Of a stretch of 64,000 nt of DNA, positions 26,001 to 34,658 are shown in pieces. The notes under the pieces were generated by a model, which saw only the letters and a program-made list of their open reading frames with translations, was not told the DNA's origin and did not search any database. The translations under genes and the position numbers were made by a program. Numbering within the stretch: position 1 is the first letter of the stretch; every line of letters begins with the position of its first letter. Source of the stretch: an uncultured Corynebacterium sp. (lineage in GTDB: Bacteria; Actinomycetota; Actinomycetes; Mycobacteriales; Mycobacteriaceae); NCBI RefSeq assembly GCF_946222305.1, contig NZ_CAMIHZ010000005.1:53187-117186 (forward strand). Reading direction: 5' to 3'.

Positions 26001-26714
26001 CTACCGAGATACCGCTGCGATGGTCACCACGACACCATCGCGCACGAGCCACCGGCCCTGAATAAACGGCACGGGAACTGGCCTGACCAGCAAGTAGGAC
26101 GTGAACGTGCCATCCGCACGCAAATCGATATCTGCCTGATCGAAATCTAGGAAGCGATGCGTCAACGGGAACCACGCCTTATAGGTGGCCTCCTTCGCTG
26201 AGAACAACGCCGTATCGGCATGGTCAATTCCGTGGTGGGTCGCAAGGCCACGCAGGCGCCGCCTCTCTTGCTTCGTGGCGATCGCCTGTAAAACGCCATC
26301 GGGTAGGTGGCGGGCAGGCTCGGCGTCAATACCCAAAGAACGCCAGCGGTCACTGCGCCCCACCAAAGCAGCCCGGAAGCCTTCGGTGTGGGTGAGCGAA
26401 CCGGTTACGCCTTCTGGGAACACCGGCATTCCGCGGACGCCCCGCATGATCGGTTCATCTGCGGCCAACGGGCGCATCGCTTCGTGGGCGCACCAGCGGG
26501 AATCTCCGAAATCCGCCTTGCGGCGATCCACGGCATTTTCCACGAGCAGCTGCTCAGCGACGTCGAGAGTGTGGAATCGGGTGAGATCTTGCGCCGAAGA
26601 ATGCAGCTCCACACACCTCGTACCAGCGGGGATCATGCCCTCCGGAATAATCGGCGCAACGTCTACACCGTCATGGTTCACTGCGCTGACACTATTGGCG
26701 TATTCAACCTTCAT
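26001..26714 (-). CDS. pptT: 4'-phosphopantetheinyl transferase (PptT-like)
   Basis: A 237-residue Sfp-type transferase. It moves the phosphopantetheine arm of CoA onto carrier domains; in mycolate-making bacteria PptT activates Pks13 and so is essential for the outer membrane. Motifs are LGIDAEPARHLPDG with the Mg-binding Asp and Glu, and FSAKEATYKAWFP. The start is set at MKVEYAN because GGAGG lies seven bases before it; the reading from 26738 overlaps the phosphoesterase gap. The phosphoesterase gene lies just upstream, the same pair as in mycobacteria. Confidence 0.9.
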   Translation of the reverse strand: MKVEYANSVSAVNHDGVDVAPIIPEGMIPAGTRCVELHSSAQDLTRFHTLDVAEQLLVENAVDRRKADFGDSRWCAHEAMRPLAADEPIMRGVRGMPVFPEGVTGSLTHTEGFRAALVGRSDRWRSLGIDAEPARHLPDGVLQAIATKQERRRLRGLATHHGIDHADTALFSAKEATYKAWFPLTHRFLDFDQADIDLRADGTFTSYLLVRPVPVPFIQGRWLVRDGVVVTIAAVSR

Positions 26715-26747
26715 CACTTCACCTCCTCGACGACTCACTACTGACTA

Positions 26748-27560
26748 CTAACGTGCATCGACTAGCACCGGGTACGGCCACAACTTCTTTTCAAGCCGCA
26801 GTGGCAACGTAGCCAGCCATTCCCTTGGATAACCGAGTGACACCTCCGCATGCGTTACACCCTCGACGGAAATCTGAGTGGGAATGTGCAAATGGCCGTA
26901 AATCACGCACTCCGCGTTGTAGCGCTGGGGCCACGACTGCGTGTGGCGTGTGCCGGACCACAGACCAATGTCTGGATACCTTACTTGATCAACCGATTGC
27001 TTCACTAAAGGCCAATGATTGACCAGCACCGTCGGCCCTTCAACCGTTGCTAACCTGCGCACGGTATAAGCCAGGCGATCGCGACACCACAGACCCACGT
27101 CCTCGAAGGGCTCGATGGCTACAGAATCGGTGAGCACGATCCCCCTCTCGTGGGCGGCCGCTAGGGCTTCATCGCGGGTCAGTTCCGGATTGCGCCACGA
27201 GTGGTCATACAGCGTGAACATGGGCACGATGGTTCGGCCGGCGAATTCTTGGTACGTATCTTCGGGAGTCACCACCCCCAGTTCACGGCAGACCTCGATG
27301 AGGGCTTCGTATTTTTGCCGACCTTTAAGCTCGTCAGAGGCGCGAGAATACATCTCATGGTTACCCGGAGTGAAAATGACGGTATCGAATCGCCGTCCGC
27401 ATTCTTCGAGCACTTCGGCCACGGTATCAATGCTCTCGGCGATGTCCCCCGCCACAATGAGCCAGTCTGCTGGGTTGGACGTGCGGACATGCTCATCGAA
27501 TAGCTCCCGGTTGCCGGGCGCGCGGACGTGGAGGTCGCTGACCGCCCATAGGGTTCTCAC
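26748..27560 (-). CDS. Calcineurin-like metallophosphoesterase
   Basis: A 270-residue enzyme with the full set of metal motifs: SDLHVRAPGN, IVAGDIAES, FTPGNHEMYSR, LVNHWPLV and YGHLHIPTQ. The substrate is unknown. It starts with a GTG at 27560 and is followed by pptT after 33 bases on the same strand. In mycobacteria the same neighbour (PptH) is a phosphodiesterase that removes phosphopantetheine from carrier proteins; the synteny makes an opposing pair with PptT a fair inference here. Confidence 0.82.
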   Translation of the reverse strand: MRTLWAVSDLHVRAPGNRELFDEHVRTSNPADWLIVAGDIAESIDTVAEVLEECGRRFDTVIFTPGNHEMYSRASDELKGRQKYEALIEVCRELGVVTPEDTYQEFAGRTIVPMFTLYDHSWRNPELTRDEALAAAHERGIVLTDSVAIEPFEDVGLWCRDRLAYTVRRLATVEGPTVLVNHWPLVKQSVDQVRYPDIGLWSGTRHTQSWPQRYNAECVIYGHLHIPTQISVEGVTHAEVSLGYPREWLATLPLRLEKKLWPYPVLVDAR

Positions 27561-27637
27561 GATGTTGCACGTCCTATCACTTTTATTTACTGACGCCCCT
27601 CGGCATCACTTTTTTAACATTTCACTGGCTACCTAAT

Positions 27638-28957
27638 CTACCCTGAATTCGCTGTCATCCAGGCGTCACCACGAAAACGAATGGTGACGGCCACCATGCG
27701 AATGATGATGAAGGCCAGCAAGCCACACCACACACCGGTCAAACCCCAATCGAAGGCGAAGCTCAGCCAGACCAAAGGTAGGTATCCCAGCAGCACGGAA
27801 GCGATCGTCCAAGTACGCAGGAAGGCAGCATCGCCCGCACCCAGCAGGACTCCGTCGAAGGCGAAGACCACACCACCGAGCACGACGAGACAGACGAGGA
27901 TCCACCATGGCCAATGCATTTGCTCCAAAACGCCGGCATCGGTGGTGAAAATGCGTGGTATGGCGCCGGCGCCGAGTGCCAAGACGACAGCCAAAATCAG
28001 GGACGCGACCACGGAGAATCGCAAGACTGTCACGCCCACACGGCGGGCGCTGCCGAAAGCTTTGGCTCCCAAGGCTTTACCCACGAGCGCTTGAGCGGCG
28101 ATGGCAACGGAATCCAACACGAGGGTCAAAAAATTCCACAGCTGCAGCATCACTTGGTGCCCGGCGAGTTGGTTAGCACCCATGTGACCGGCCACCGCAG
28201 CGGCCGAAACGAACGCGACTTGGAACGACAAGGAACGAGCCACGAGGTCACGCCCTAGGATGAGTTGCCTTTTGATCACAGACCACTGGGGGCCGATGGG
28301 GCTGGCATCACCCTCAGCCTTCCAGTGCAGCGCCAGGGCGCCGAGGAAGCAGACAGCGATGATGCTTTCGCCCAGCACATTGGCGTATGCCGAACCCACC
28401 AAGCCCCAGCGGTTCACAGCGAAAGGAACCGTCACCGCCATGGGTAGCACGCCCGCCAGCGTGAAATAGAGAGGAAGGCGCGTGTTCGATATTCCGCGCA
28501 ACCAGCCGTTTCCCGCCATCACTACGAGCGCAGGGATTACGGAGAGGCACGTCACCCGCATCCACCGCGTGGCATGGTCCGGCACGGTCGGGTCCGAACT
28601 GAGCCAACTCATGATCGTCGGCGCTCCGAAAAACACAGTCAATGCCAAGACCGCGCCCACGCCCACCGCTACCCACGTGGCCTGCAGGCCCTCGTAGACT
28701 GCAGCGCGCTTATCCCCTGCGCCAAAGTGTCGGGCAGCCCGGGCGGTGGTGCCATAGGAAAGGAACGTCAGCTGCGTCGTGATGGTGCTGAGCACCGTAG
28801 CTCCCGCGGCCAGTGCCGCAAGATCGGTAGCGCCCAGGCGCCCTACCACCGCCGTATCGAAAAGCAGATACAGCGGTGTTGCAGCCAACACCACCAGTGC
28901 CGGCCAAGCGAGGGCAATAATCGCCCTCGGGGAAGCATCGACGTCTTGCTTTACCAC
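27638..28957 (-). CDS. MATE family efflux transporter (DinF type)
   Basis: A 439-residue membrane protein with about 12 hydrophobic segments and the repeated MATE layout. Seen are ALAWPALVVLAATPLYLLFDTAVVGRLG at the start, GNGWLRGISNTRLPLY near the middle, and GHQVMLQLWNFLTLVLDSVAIAAQALVGKALG at the second repeat. It should exchange a drug or metabolite for Na+ or H+. The GTG start overlaps the rbfA stop by seven bases, so it is coupled to the infB-rbfA transcript. Substrate is unknown. Confidence 0.88.
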   Translation of the reverse strand: MVKQDVDASPRAIIALAWPALVVLAATPLYLLFDTAVVGRLGATDLAALAAGATVLSTITTQLTFLSYGTTARAARHFGAGDKRAAVYEGLQATWVAVGVGAVLALTVFFGAPTIMSWLSSDPTVPDHATRWMRVTCLSVIPALVVMAGNGWLRGISNTRLPLYFTLAGVLPMAVTVPFAVNRWGLVGSAYANVLGESIIAVCFLGALALHWKAEGDASPIGPQWSVIKRQLILGRDLVARSLSFQVAFVSAAAVAGHMGANQLAGHQVMLQLWNFLTLVLDSVAIAAQALVGKALGAKAFGSARRVGVTVLRFSVVASLILAVVLALGAGAIPRIFTTDAGVLEQMHWPWWILVCLVVLGGVVFAFDGVLLGAGDAAFLRTWTIASVLLGYLPLVWLSFAFDWGLTGVWCGLLAFIIIRMVAVTIRFRGDAWMTANSG

Positions 28958-29403
28958 TCGGTTGCTTCGTCGTCGGCAGCGGTACGGTAAGGATTAGCCT
29001 CACCCGCGGGCTTCGCACCCTCGGATGCCTTGCGAATCGCCTCATCCTGGGCGCGAGCCTTAGCCAAAACCTCCTCCAAGTGAGCGCTGGCCTCTGGGAC
29101 GGTATCGACCTCGAAGGACAGCGTAGGGGTGAAACGTACGCCCAACTGGTCTCCGACGATCTTGCGCAGCTGGCCACGGGCCTTCGTCAAGGCACGCTCC
29201 GCGGAATCCCAATCCGGTTCATCCTCCACGCGTGCGCCACGAACGGTGTAGAACACGGTGGCATCATGCAGATCGCCGGTCATGCGCGCATCGGTCACCG
29301 TGACAAACTCCAGGCGTGGGTCCTTAATTTCGCGCTCGATGGCGGTGGCCACGATCTGCTGGATGCGCTTAGCCATACGAGCTGCGCGGGCGTGATCAAC
29401 CAT
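28951..29403 (-). CDS. rbfA: Ribosome-binding factor A
   Basis: A 150-residue RbfA, needed for late 30S maturation and 16S 5'-end processing. The KH-like domain shows ARAARMAKRIQQIVATAIEREIKDPRLEFVTVTDARMTGDLHDATVFYTV and RTPTLSFEVDTVP-like segments. The Ala- and Glu-rich C-terminal tail (about 30 residues) is normal for actinobacteria. It lies 126 bases downstream of infB, beyond a strong hairpin, and overlaps the following MATE gene by seven bases. Confidence 0.94.
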   Translation of the reverse strand: MVDHARAARMAKRIQQIVATAIEREIKDPRLEFVTVTDARMTGDLHDATVFYTVRGARVEDEPDWDSAERALTKARGQLRKIVGDQLGVRFTPTLSFEVDTVPEASAHLEEVLAKARAQDEAIRKASEGAKPAGEANPYRTAADDEATEW

Positions 29404-29466
29404 GATTCGGACTCCTTCAATAGTTCTTTCGGTTCTAACTTGCCCCGGTTCAGGGGCCTACAAAGC

Positions 29467-29510
29467 GGAAAAGCTGGGCGTCGGTAATCCAAGTACCGAC
29501 AGCCCAGCTT
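29467..29510 (-). terminator. Hairpin between infB and rbfA, likely attenuator or terminator
   Basis: AAGCTGGGC-GTCGGTA pairs with TACCGAC-A-GCCCAGCTT over 16 base pairs with a single bulge. On the minus strand the stem is followed by TTTTCC, a weak U run, so part of the transcription from infB may read into rbfA. It lies 18 bases past the infB stop. Confidence 0.65.
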
Positions 29511-29528
29511 AGCGAAACAGATCAGCGA

Positions 29529-32369
29529 TTAGTCGCGGGGTACCTCGACCATTTCGTAGACCTCGATGCGGTCGTCGACCTCGATATTCGGGTAGGACAG
29601 CACCATACCGCACTCGTAACCGTGTGCGACTTCGGTGACATCGTCCTTCTCACGACGTAGCGAGTCGATCGTGGCATCTTCGGTAATGACCTTGCCATCG
29701 CGGATAAGGCGGACCTTGGCGTTGCGGCGAACCTTGCCGGTTTCCACCATGCAACCCGCGATGAGGCCAACAGCGGAAGCCTTGAAGATAGCGCGGATCT
29801 CCGCGGTACCAATTTCCCTCTCTTCGTAGATCGGCTTGAGCATGCCCTTGAGTGCCGCTTCAATCTCCTCGATCGCCTTGTAGATGATCGAGTAGTAGCG
29901 AATGTCGACACCCTCGGTGTTAGCCACCTCGGTTGCCTTTCCCTCGGCACGAACGTTGAAACCAATGATCACAGCATCGGAGGCTGCTGCCAGGTTCACG
30001 TTGGTTTCGGTCACTGCACCCACGCCACGGTCGATGATGTTGAGCGCAACTTCGTCGTCAACCTCGATCTTCAGCAGGGCATCTTCCAGAGCCTCGACCG
30101 TACCGGCGTTGTCGCCCTTAAGGATCAGGTTGAGGGTGTTGGTCTCCTTCAATACCTCATCCAGGTCCTCGAGGCTGACGCGCTTGCGGTTCTTGGCTTG
30201 CATTGCATTTCGACGCCGCGCGTTGCGACGATCGGCAATCTGGCGAGCCGTGCGGTCTTCATCGACCACGAGCAGGTTGTCACCCGCACCACAGACACTG
30301 GTCAGACCCAGTACCTGGACCGGACGGGACGGGCCGGCCTCCTGCACGTCATTGCCGTGCTCGTCAATCATACGGCGCACACGACCGTGGGCGTCGCCGA
30401 CGACGATGGAATCACCGACACGCAGGGTACCGCGCTGCACCAAGATCGTGGCAACAGGTCCGCGACCACGGTCAAGGTGGGCCTCGATGGCGACACCCTG
30501 GGCGTCCATATCGGGGTTCGCACGCAGATCTAAGGATGCATCTGCAGTCAGCAGCACAGCTTCCAGCAGCGAATCGATGTTGGTGTTCTGCTTCGCAGAG
30601 ATGTCCACGAACATCGTGTCGCCGCCGTACTCCTCTGGGATGAGGTCGTATTCGGTGAGCTGGCCACGGATCTTGTCGGGCTGTGCGCCCTCCTTGTCGA
30701 TCTTGTTGACTGCGACCACAACTGGCACGTTGGCAGCCTTGGCATGGTTGATGGCCTCCACGGTCTGCGGCATCACGCCGTCGTCGGCTGCGACGACGAG
30801 AATCGCGATATCCGTGGACTTGGCGCCACGCGCACGCATGGCGGTGAAGGCCTCGTGACCGGGGGTATCCAGGAACGTCACCAGACGATCGGTGCCCTCC
30901 ATGTCCACGGAGACCTGGTAGGCGCCGATGTGCTGAGTGATGCCTCCGGCCTCACCGGAACCGACGTTCGCCTGACGGATGGTATCCAGCAGGCGGGTCT
31001 TACCGTGGTCGACGTGACCCATGACGGTAACCACTGGAGGCCGGTGCGCGAGATCTTCGTCATCGCCCTCGTCCTCACCGAACTGCAGGTCGAAGCTTTC
31101 GAGCAGCTCGCGGTCCTCGTCCTCTGGGGAAACGACCTCAACCTTGTAATCCATCTCCTCGCCCAGCAGCTGCAGGGTCTCATCGGATACGGACTGGGTT
31201 GCGGTCACCATTTCACCCAGGTTGAACAATGCTTGGACCAATGCGGCTGCATCCGCATCGATCTTCTCCGCGAAGTCTGCCAAGGAGGCGCCACGGGCGA
31301 GGCGGATCTTCTGGCCCTTGCCGTTAGGCAGCTTCACGCCACCAACGACACTTGGAGCCTGCATAGCCTCGTACTCGTTACGCTTCTGACGCTTCGACTT
31401 GCGACCCTTCCGTGGTGGGCCACCTGGGCGACCGAATGCACCTGCGGTACCTCCGCGACCACCACGTGGACCACCTGGGCCACCTGGACCGCCCGGACCA
31501 CCACGGCCACCGCGACCACCGAAGCCACCGGACTTGGCTGGCATCTGCCCTGGGCTTGGGTGGCTGGGCATCATGGCTGGCGATGGACGACGTCCGCCGC
31601 CTTGGCGCTCAGAACCGGCACCGGAGCCACCCCGTGGGGCAGCACCTGGCTTCGCGTTCGGACGACCTGCACCCGGCTTGCCACCTGGGCGTTGACCCGG
31701 GCGTGGTCCACCCTGGCCGCCACGGGATCCACCTGGTCGCGGCATATCATTCGGGCCGGCCTTGCCCCCACGTGGACGCGGAGCAGGGCGATCGGAACCG
31801 GACGAGAACGGGTTGTTGGCCACGCGCGGTGCGCGCCCACCTGGCTTTGGACCGGGCTTAGCAGCGCCAGCACCTGGCTTCGGACCAGGCTTGGCTGCAC
31901 CGGCACCCGGCTTCGGACCAGGCTTTGCCCCAGCACCGGGCTTCGGGGCGTTCTCCCCAGGCTTTACGCTGCTGGTAGGCGTGGTGGCAGCCTTTGCAAC
32001 CGCCGGATTCACACCCGGCTTAGGACCGGGCTTCGTACCCGGCTTGGGGGTAGTTCCGCCCGGCTTTGGACCGGGCTTAGCACCTGGCTTCGGACTAGGC
32101 TTGCCCACAGCGGGCTCACTCTTCGTTGGGGTGGTTCCAGCTGGGGTGCCAGTAAGGACTGGGCCCTTGCCTGGCGCGGCGTCGCCACCAGATTTGGAAC
32201 CAGAACCGTCCACCCCGTAGTGCTTACGCATCTTGCGTACAACAGGGGCTTCGACGGTGGATGATGCCGTTTTAACGAACTCGCCCTGCTCCTTCAAGGT
32301 GGCAAGCAATTCCTTGCTGGTCACACCGAGCTGCTTTGCTAGTTCGTGTACACGTAGCTTTCCGGCCAC
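29529..32369 (-). CDS. infB: Translation initiation factor IF-2
   Basis: A 946-residue GTPase that brings initiator tRNA to the 30S subunit. Order: N-terminal IF2_N helix (MAGKLRVHELAKQLGV, residues 1-50); a Lys/Pro/Gly repeat region (92-180); a Gly/Arg-rich region (200-330); second IF2_N region (350-410); G domain with GHVDHGKT at 451-458, DTPGHEAF and NKIDK; then the beta-barrel domains and the C-terminal tRNA-binding domain. The N-terminal extension is long but normal in kind for actinobacteria. The gene lies between ylxR and rbfA, the usual nusA-infB operon order. Confidence 0.97.
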   Translation of the reverse strand: MAGKLRVHELAKQLGVTSKELLATLKEQGEFVKTASSTVEAPVVRKMRKHYGVDGSGSKSGGDAAPGKGPVLTGTPAGTTPTKSEPAVGKPSPKPGAKPGPKPGGTTPKPGTKPGPKPGVNPAVAKAATTPTSSVKPGENAPKPGAGAKPGPKPGAGAAKPGPKPGAGAAKPGPKPGGRAPRVANNPFSSGSDRPAPRPRGGKAGPNDMPRPGGSRGGQGGPRPGQRPGGKPGAGRPNAKPGAAPRGGSGAGSERQGGGRRPSPAMMPSHPSPGQMPAKSGGFGGRGGRGGPGGPGGPGGPRGGRGGTAGAFGRPGGPPRKGRKSKRQKRNEYEAMQAPSVVGGVKLPNGKGQKIRLARGASLADFAEKIDADAAALVQALFNLGEMVTATQSVSDETLQLLGEEMDYKVEVVSPEDEDRELLESFDLQFGEDEGDDEDLAHRPPVVTVMGHVDHGKTRLLDTIRQANVGSGEAGGITQHIGAYQVSVDMEGTDRLVTFLDTPGHEAFTAMRARGAKSTDIAILVVAADDGVMPQTVEAINHAKAANVPVVVAVNKIDKEGAQPDKIRGQLTEYDLIPEEYGGDTMFVDISAKQNTNIDSLLEAVLLTADASLDLRANPDMDAQGVAIEAHLDRGRGPVATILVQRGTLRVGDSIVVGDAHGRVRRMIDEHGNDVQEAGPSRPVQVLGLTSVCGAGDNLLVVDEDRTARQIADRRNARRRNAMQAKNRKRVSLEDLDEVLKETNTLNLILKGDNAGTVEALEDALLKIEVDDEVALNIIDRGVGAVTETNVNLAAASDAVIIGFNVRAEGKATEVANTEGVDIRYYSIIYKAIEEIEAALKGMLKPIYEEREIGTAEIRAIFKASAVGLIAGCMVETGKVRRNAKVRLIRDGKVITEDATIDSLRREKDDVTEVAHGYECGMVLSYPNIEVDDRIEVYEMVEVPRD
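31830..32096 (-). repeat. Tandem KPGPKPGA-coding repeat in infB
   Basis: The stretch codes for residues 92-180 of IF-2, with KPGPKPG(A/G) motifs seven or so times, in places spaced 33-36 bases apart with near-identical codons (CCTGGCTTCGGACCAGGC type on the plus strand). Length change by slippage is likely between strains. Confidence 0.8.
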
Positions 32370-32532
32370 TACTCTCCTTCGTGTTGGTGGAGCCGCAGTG
32401 GCCGGATTCGAATCTTTAACGAACTCAGGCTACGTACGGCTCCCGTACTGTGTGGTACTCATCGCTGATGCAACTTCATTGGACGCTGCTTCATCGTGTG
32501 CTCATCAGTAATCGGGTACTTTCTCTGTCTTT

Positions 32533-32838
32533 TCAAGAATCCGCCACATGCGGTGGCAAACCCTCAATATAGGTACGGACAGGGTCCACGTCGATAGCTT
32601 TCGCTTTCGACACCTTCAGAGCGCGGGCAAAAGCCCGCCTCGTGTGCGCCACTTCAAACGCCTCCACGGTGGGTTGAATCCACGCTCCCCGTCCACCCAT
32701 TCGGTGCCGAGGGTCAGGCATTATCTTTACCATTTCGGAATCGGCAACTACCACAACTCTCAATAGTTGAGAGATCGGAAGAACCTTCCGCGTGGCAATG
32801 CACGTTCTCTGCGGTACGTGAGACTTGCTCGCAATCAT
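32533..32838 (-). CDS. ylxR: YlxR family RNA-binding protein (DUF448)
   Basis: A 101-residue protein with PQRTCIATRK, the conserved RVV and MGGRGAWIQPT segments of the YlxR/DUF448 family. Members bind RNA and in firmicutes the nucleoid, and YlxR can bind RNase P protein. The usual Cys pair of the RTCIGCR loop is reduced to one Cys here (RTCIATR). It lies between nusA and infB as usual. A 163-base gap to infB carries no other gene. Confidence 0.88.
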   Translation of the reverse strand: MIASKSHVPQRTCIATRKVLPISQLLRVVVVADSEMVKIMPDPRHRMGGRGAWIQPTVEAFEVAHTRRAFARALKVSKAKAIDVDPVRTYIEGLPPHVADS

Positions 32839-33006
32839 TGCTCGCCTTTCGTCGACACGTACTAGTCAGTGAAACGGGGCCTTCATCCGAAGATGGGCGC
32901 ACAAAGCCAGCCCATGACCACAAATGTGGCCAAGACCATCCCCAAGTGTAACGTGTTTGTCCCGGTAGACGGTAACCGCCACCCCTGTGCCGGTGGGGAT
33001 GGGAAT

Positions 33007-34002
33007 CTACTCGGCCGCCTCAGTTTCGGACCGGATATCGATCTTCCAGCCGGTCAACCGAGCCGCCAGGCGCGCATTCTGGCCTTCTTTGCCAATGGCC
33101 AAGCTCAACTGATAATCGGGCACAATCGCCCGGGCCACCTGAAAATCGGGGTCCGTCACATCGACCCGCACCACCTTGGATGGCGATAGGGCGTTGCCAA
33201 CGTAAACCGCCGGGTCCTCGGAAAAGTCGATGATGTCGATCTTCTCGCCACCAAGTTCCTTCTGAATGGCGGCCACGCGCTGGCCACGCGGTCCAATGCA
33301 GGCACCCTTCGCGTTTAATCCCTTGATGGTCGAGCGCACGGCAATCTTCGTACGGTGCCCCGCCTCGCGGGCGACGGACACGATCTCCACGGAGCCATCG
33401 GCAACCTCTGGAACCTCGAGGGCGAACAGTCCCCGCACCAATTCCGGGTGCGTACGAGACATAATGATCTGCACGAAGCGCGTGTTCTTGATGACGTCAG
33501 TGACATAAGCCTTCACGCGCATGCCGTGCTCCAGCTTCTCTCCTGGCAGCTGTTCGGCGGGAAGAATTTCACCATCTTTACCCTTGGCTTCGGTACCGAG
33601 GTGCACGACAACCACGCCGCGCTCGTTAGCCATCGCGTTGCGGGTCACCACGCCCGATACCACGCGGTAGCGCAGGTCGGCGTACTCGTCGTAGTCACGC
33701 TGCACACGCGCTTCCTTGATGCGGGAACGAATTGCATCGCGCACCGCCATGGCGCCGGCGCGACCGAAATCACTCGGCGTGTCATCGAAACGGCCCGTCA
33801 CTTCGCCGTCTTCGTCGCGTTCGACCTGGTAAACGGTGACCTGACCGCTTTCTTCATCGATGTCGACGTCGACCCACCCCTCATAGCGAGTCGCCTCTTT
33901 GTAGGCTTCCAACAACCCCCGCTTGATCCCGTGGATGAGATCATGGAAGTCCACACCCTCTTGGGCTTCCAACGCGCGCAGCGCGGCCATGTCAATATTC
34001 AC
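33007..34002 (-). CDS. nusA: Transcription termination/antitermination protein NusA
   Basis: A 331-residue NusA with N-terminal RNAP-binding domain (MNIDMAALRALEAQEGVDFHDL), S1 domain (RYRVVSGVVTRN) and two KH domains (KIAVRSTIKGLNAKGACIGPRGQRV). It lacks the acidic repeats of E. coli NusA, as is normal for actinobacteria. GTG start at 34002. rimP lies 31 bases upstream on the same strand, so rimP-nusA-ylxR-infB is the standard operon. Confidence 0.95.
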   Translation of the reverse strand: MNIDMAALRALEAQEGVDFHDLIHGIKRGLLEAYKEATRYEGWVDVDIDEESGQVTVYQVERDEDGEVTGRFDDTPSDFGRAGAMAVRDAIRSRIKEARVQRDYDEYADLRYRVVSGVVTRNAMANERGVVVVHLGTEAKGKDGEILPAEQLPGEKLEHGMRVKAYVTDVIKNTRFVQIIMSRTHPELVRGLFALEVPEVADGSVEIVSVAREAGHRTKIAVRSTIKGLNAKGACIGPRGQRVAAIQKELGGEKIDIIDFSEDPAVYVGNALSPSKVVRVDVTDPDFQVARAIVPDYQLSLAIGKEGQNARLAARLTGWKIDIRSETEAAE

Positions 34003-34033
34003 TTATGTGCTCCTCAATGAGACTTTGTGTTTC

Positions 34034-34636
34034 TTAGCGACGTTCGATCATTGCATCATAAGCGCTGGCCTGCAACCCGACCAATTGCTGCTCGACCTCC
34101 GGCGCCTTGGAAAATTCAATCTCCACACGGGCTCCGGCCACTTCGTCCAGCGGGTGCCGAGAAACAGTGAGGTCTTTGCCCTTTCGCGTGATGAGGATAA
34201 CCCCATCCGCGGCCGCCTGTGCAACCCTCGCTTTCGCACCCTTCAGCGGGCCTTCTGGCAGCTTGACTAGCCGCCCCACATTCTTCACCCAGTGCCGGGC
34301 TTTTTCGATTGGTGCCGACGCCCCCGCAGACCCCACTTCGAGAGTATAACCAGGCCCGAAGTTCAACTGGCCTTGCTCCTCCGCATGATCGCATTCGGAG
34401 GATATATCCCGACTCAGCTGTTCCACCGCGTCCAAGTCTGGCCCGGTGGCTTCACTGGGCTGGACGTGTTCTACCTCGGCGAGAGTCTCGGGCACGGCGA
34501 TATCGCTATCCACGAAAATTTTTACGCTGGATTTGGCGCCTGCCTTGGCGATCTGAATATCTTCAATGACCAGCCCATACTGTGCGACGACAGGTTCGAG
34601 AAGGCTGATTAGCTGGGTAGTGGTCGGGAATGCCAT
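34034..34636 (-). CDS. rimP: Ribosome maturation factor RimP
   Basis: A 200-residue RimP, a 30S assembly factor. It shows LISLLEPVVAQYGLVIEDIQIAKAG, VKIFVDSDIAVPETLAEV and the YTLEVGSAGASAPIEKARHW segment. The start is set at MAFPTTTQL (34636): the upstream reading would run over the divergent lipoprotein gene, and a TAATCT -10-like box lies seven bases before this ATG. Leaderless expression is therefore likely. Confidence 0.9.
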   Translation of the reverse strand: MAFPTTTQLISLLEPVVAQYGLVIEDIQIAKAGAKSSVKIFVDSDIAVPETLAEVEHVQPSEATGPDLDAVEQLSRDISSECDHAEEQGQLNFGPGYTLEVGSAGASAPIEKARHWVKNVGRLVKLPEGPLKGAKARVAQAAADGVILITRKGKDLTVSRHPLDEVAGARVEIEFSKAPEVEQQLVGLQASAYDAMIERR

Positions 34637-34658
34637 GGCACGTAGATTACTATGACCC
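34637..34658. promoter_or_regulatory. 22-bp divergent region of rimP and the Tat lipoprotein gene
   Basis: Minus strand TAATCT (34649-34644) lies seven bases before the rimP ATG; plus strand TACTAT (34648-34653) lies five bases before ATG 34659 (eight before 34662). Neither start has a ribosome site. The two -10 candidates overlap, so the promoters may exclude each other. Confidence 0.5.

Noticed and set aside
31830..32096. CRISPR-like spacing of repeats
   Set aside because: The repeats are in frame within infB and code for KPGPKPG; there are no unique spacers or cas genes.
30744..32264. 506-codon open frame on the plus strand
   Set aside because: It lies opposite the infB repeat and G-domain region; the Thr/Trp/Gly-rich product is a shadow of GC-rich repeats, with no family match or ribosome site.
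32839..33006. GC-rich stem near 32980-33000 between ylxR and nusA
   Set aside because: A possible CCACC/GGTGG pairing exists, but there is no U tract and the operon is normally read through.
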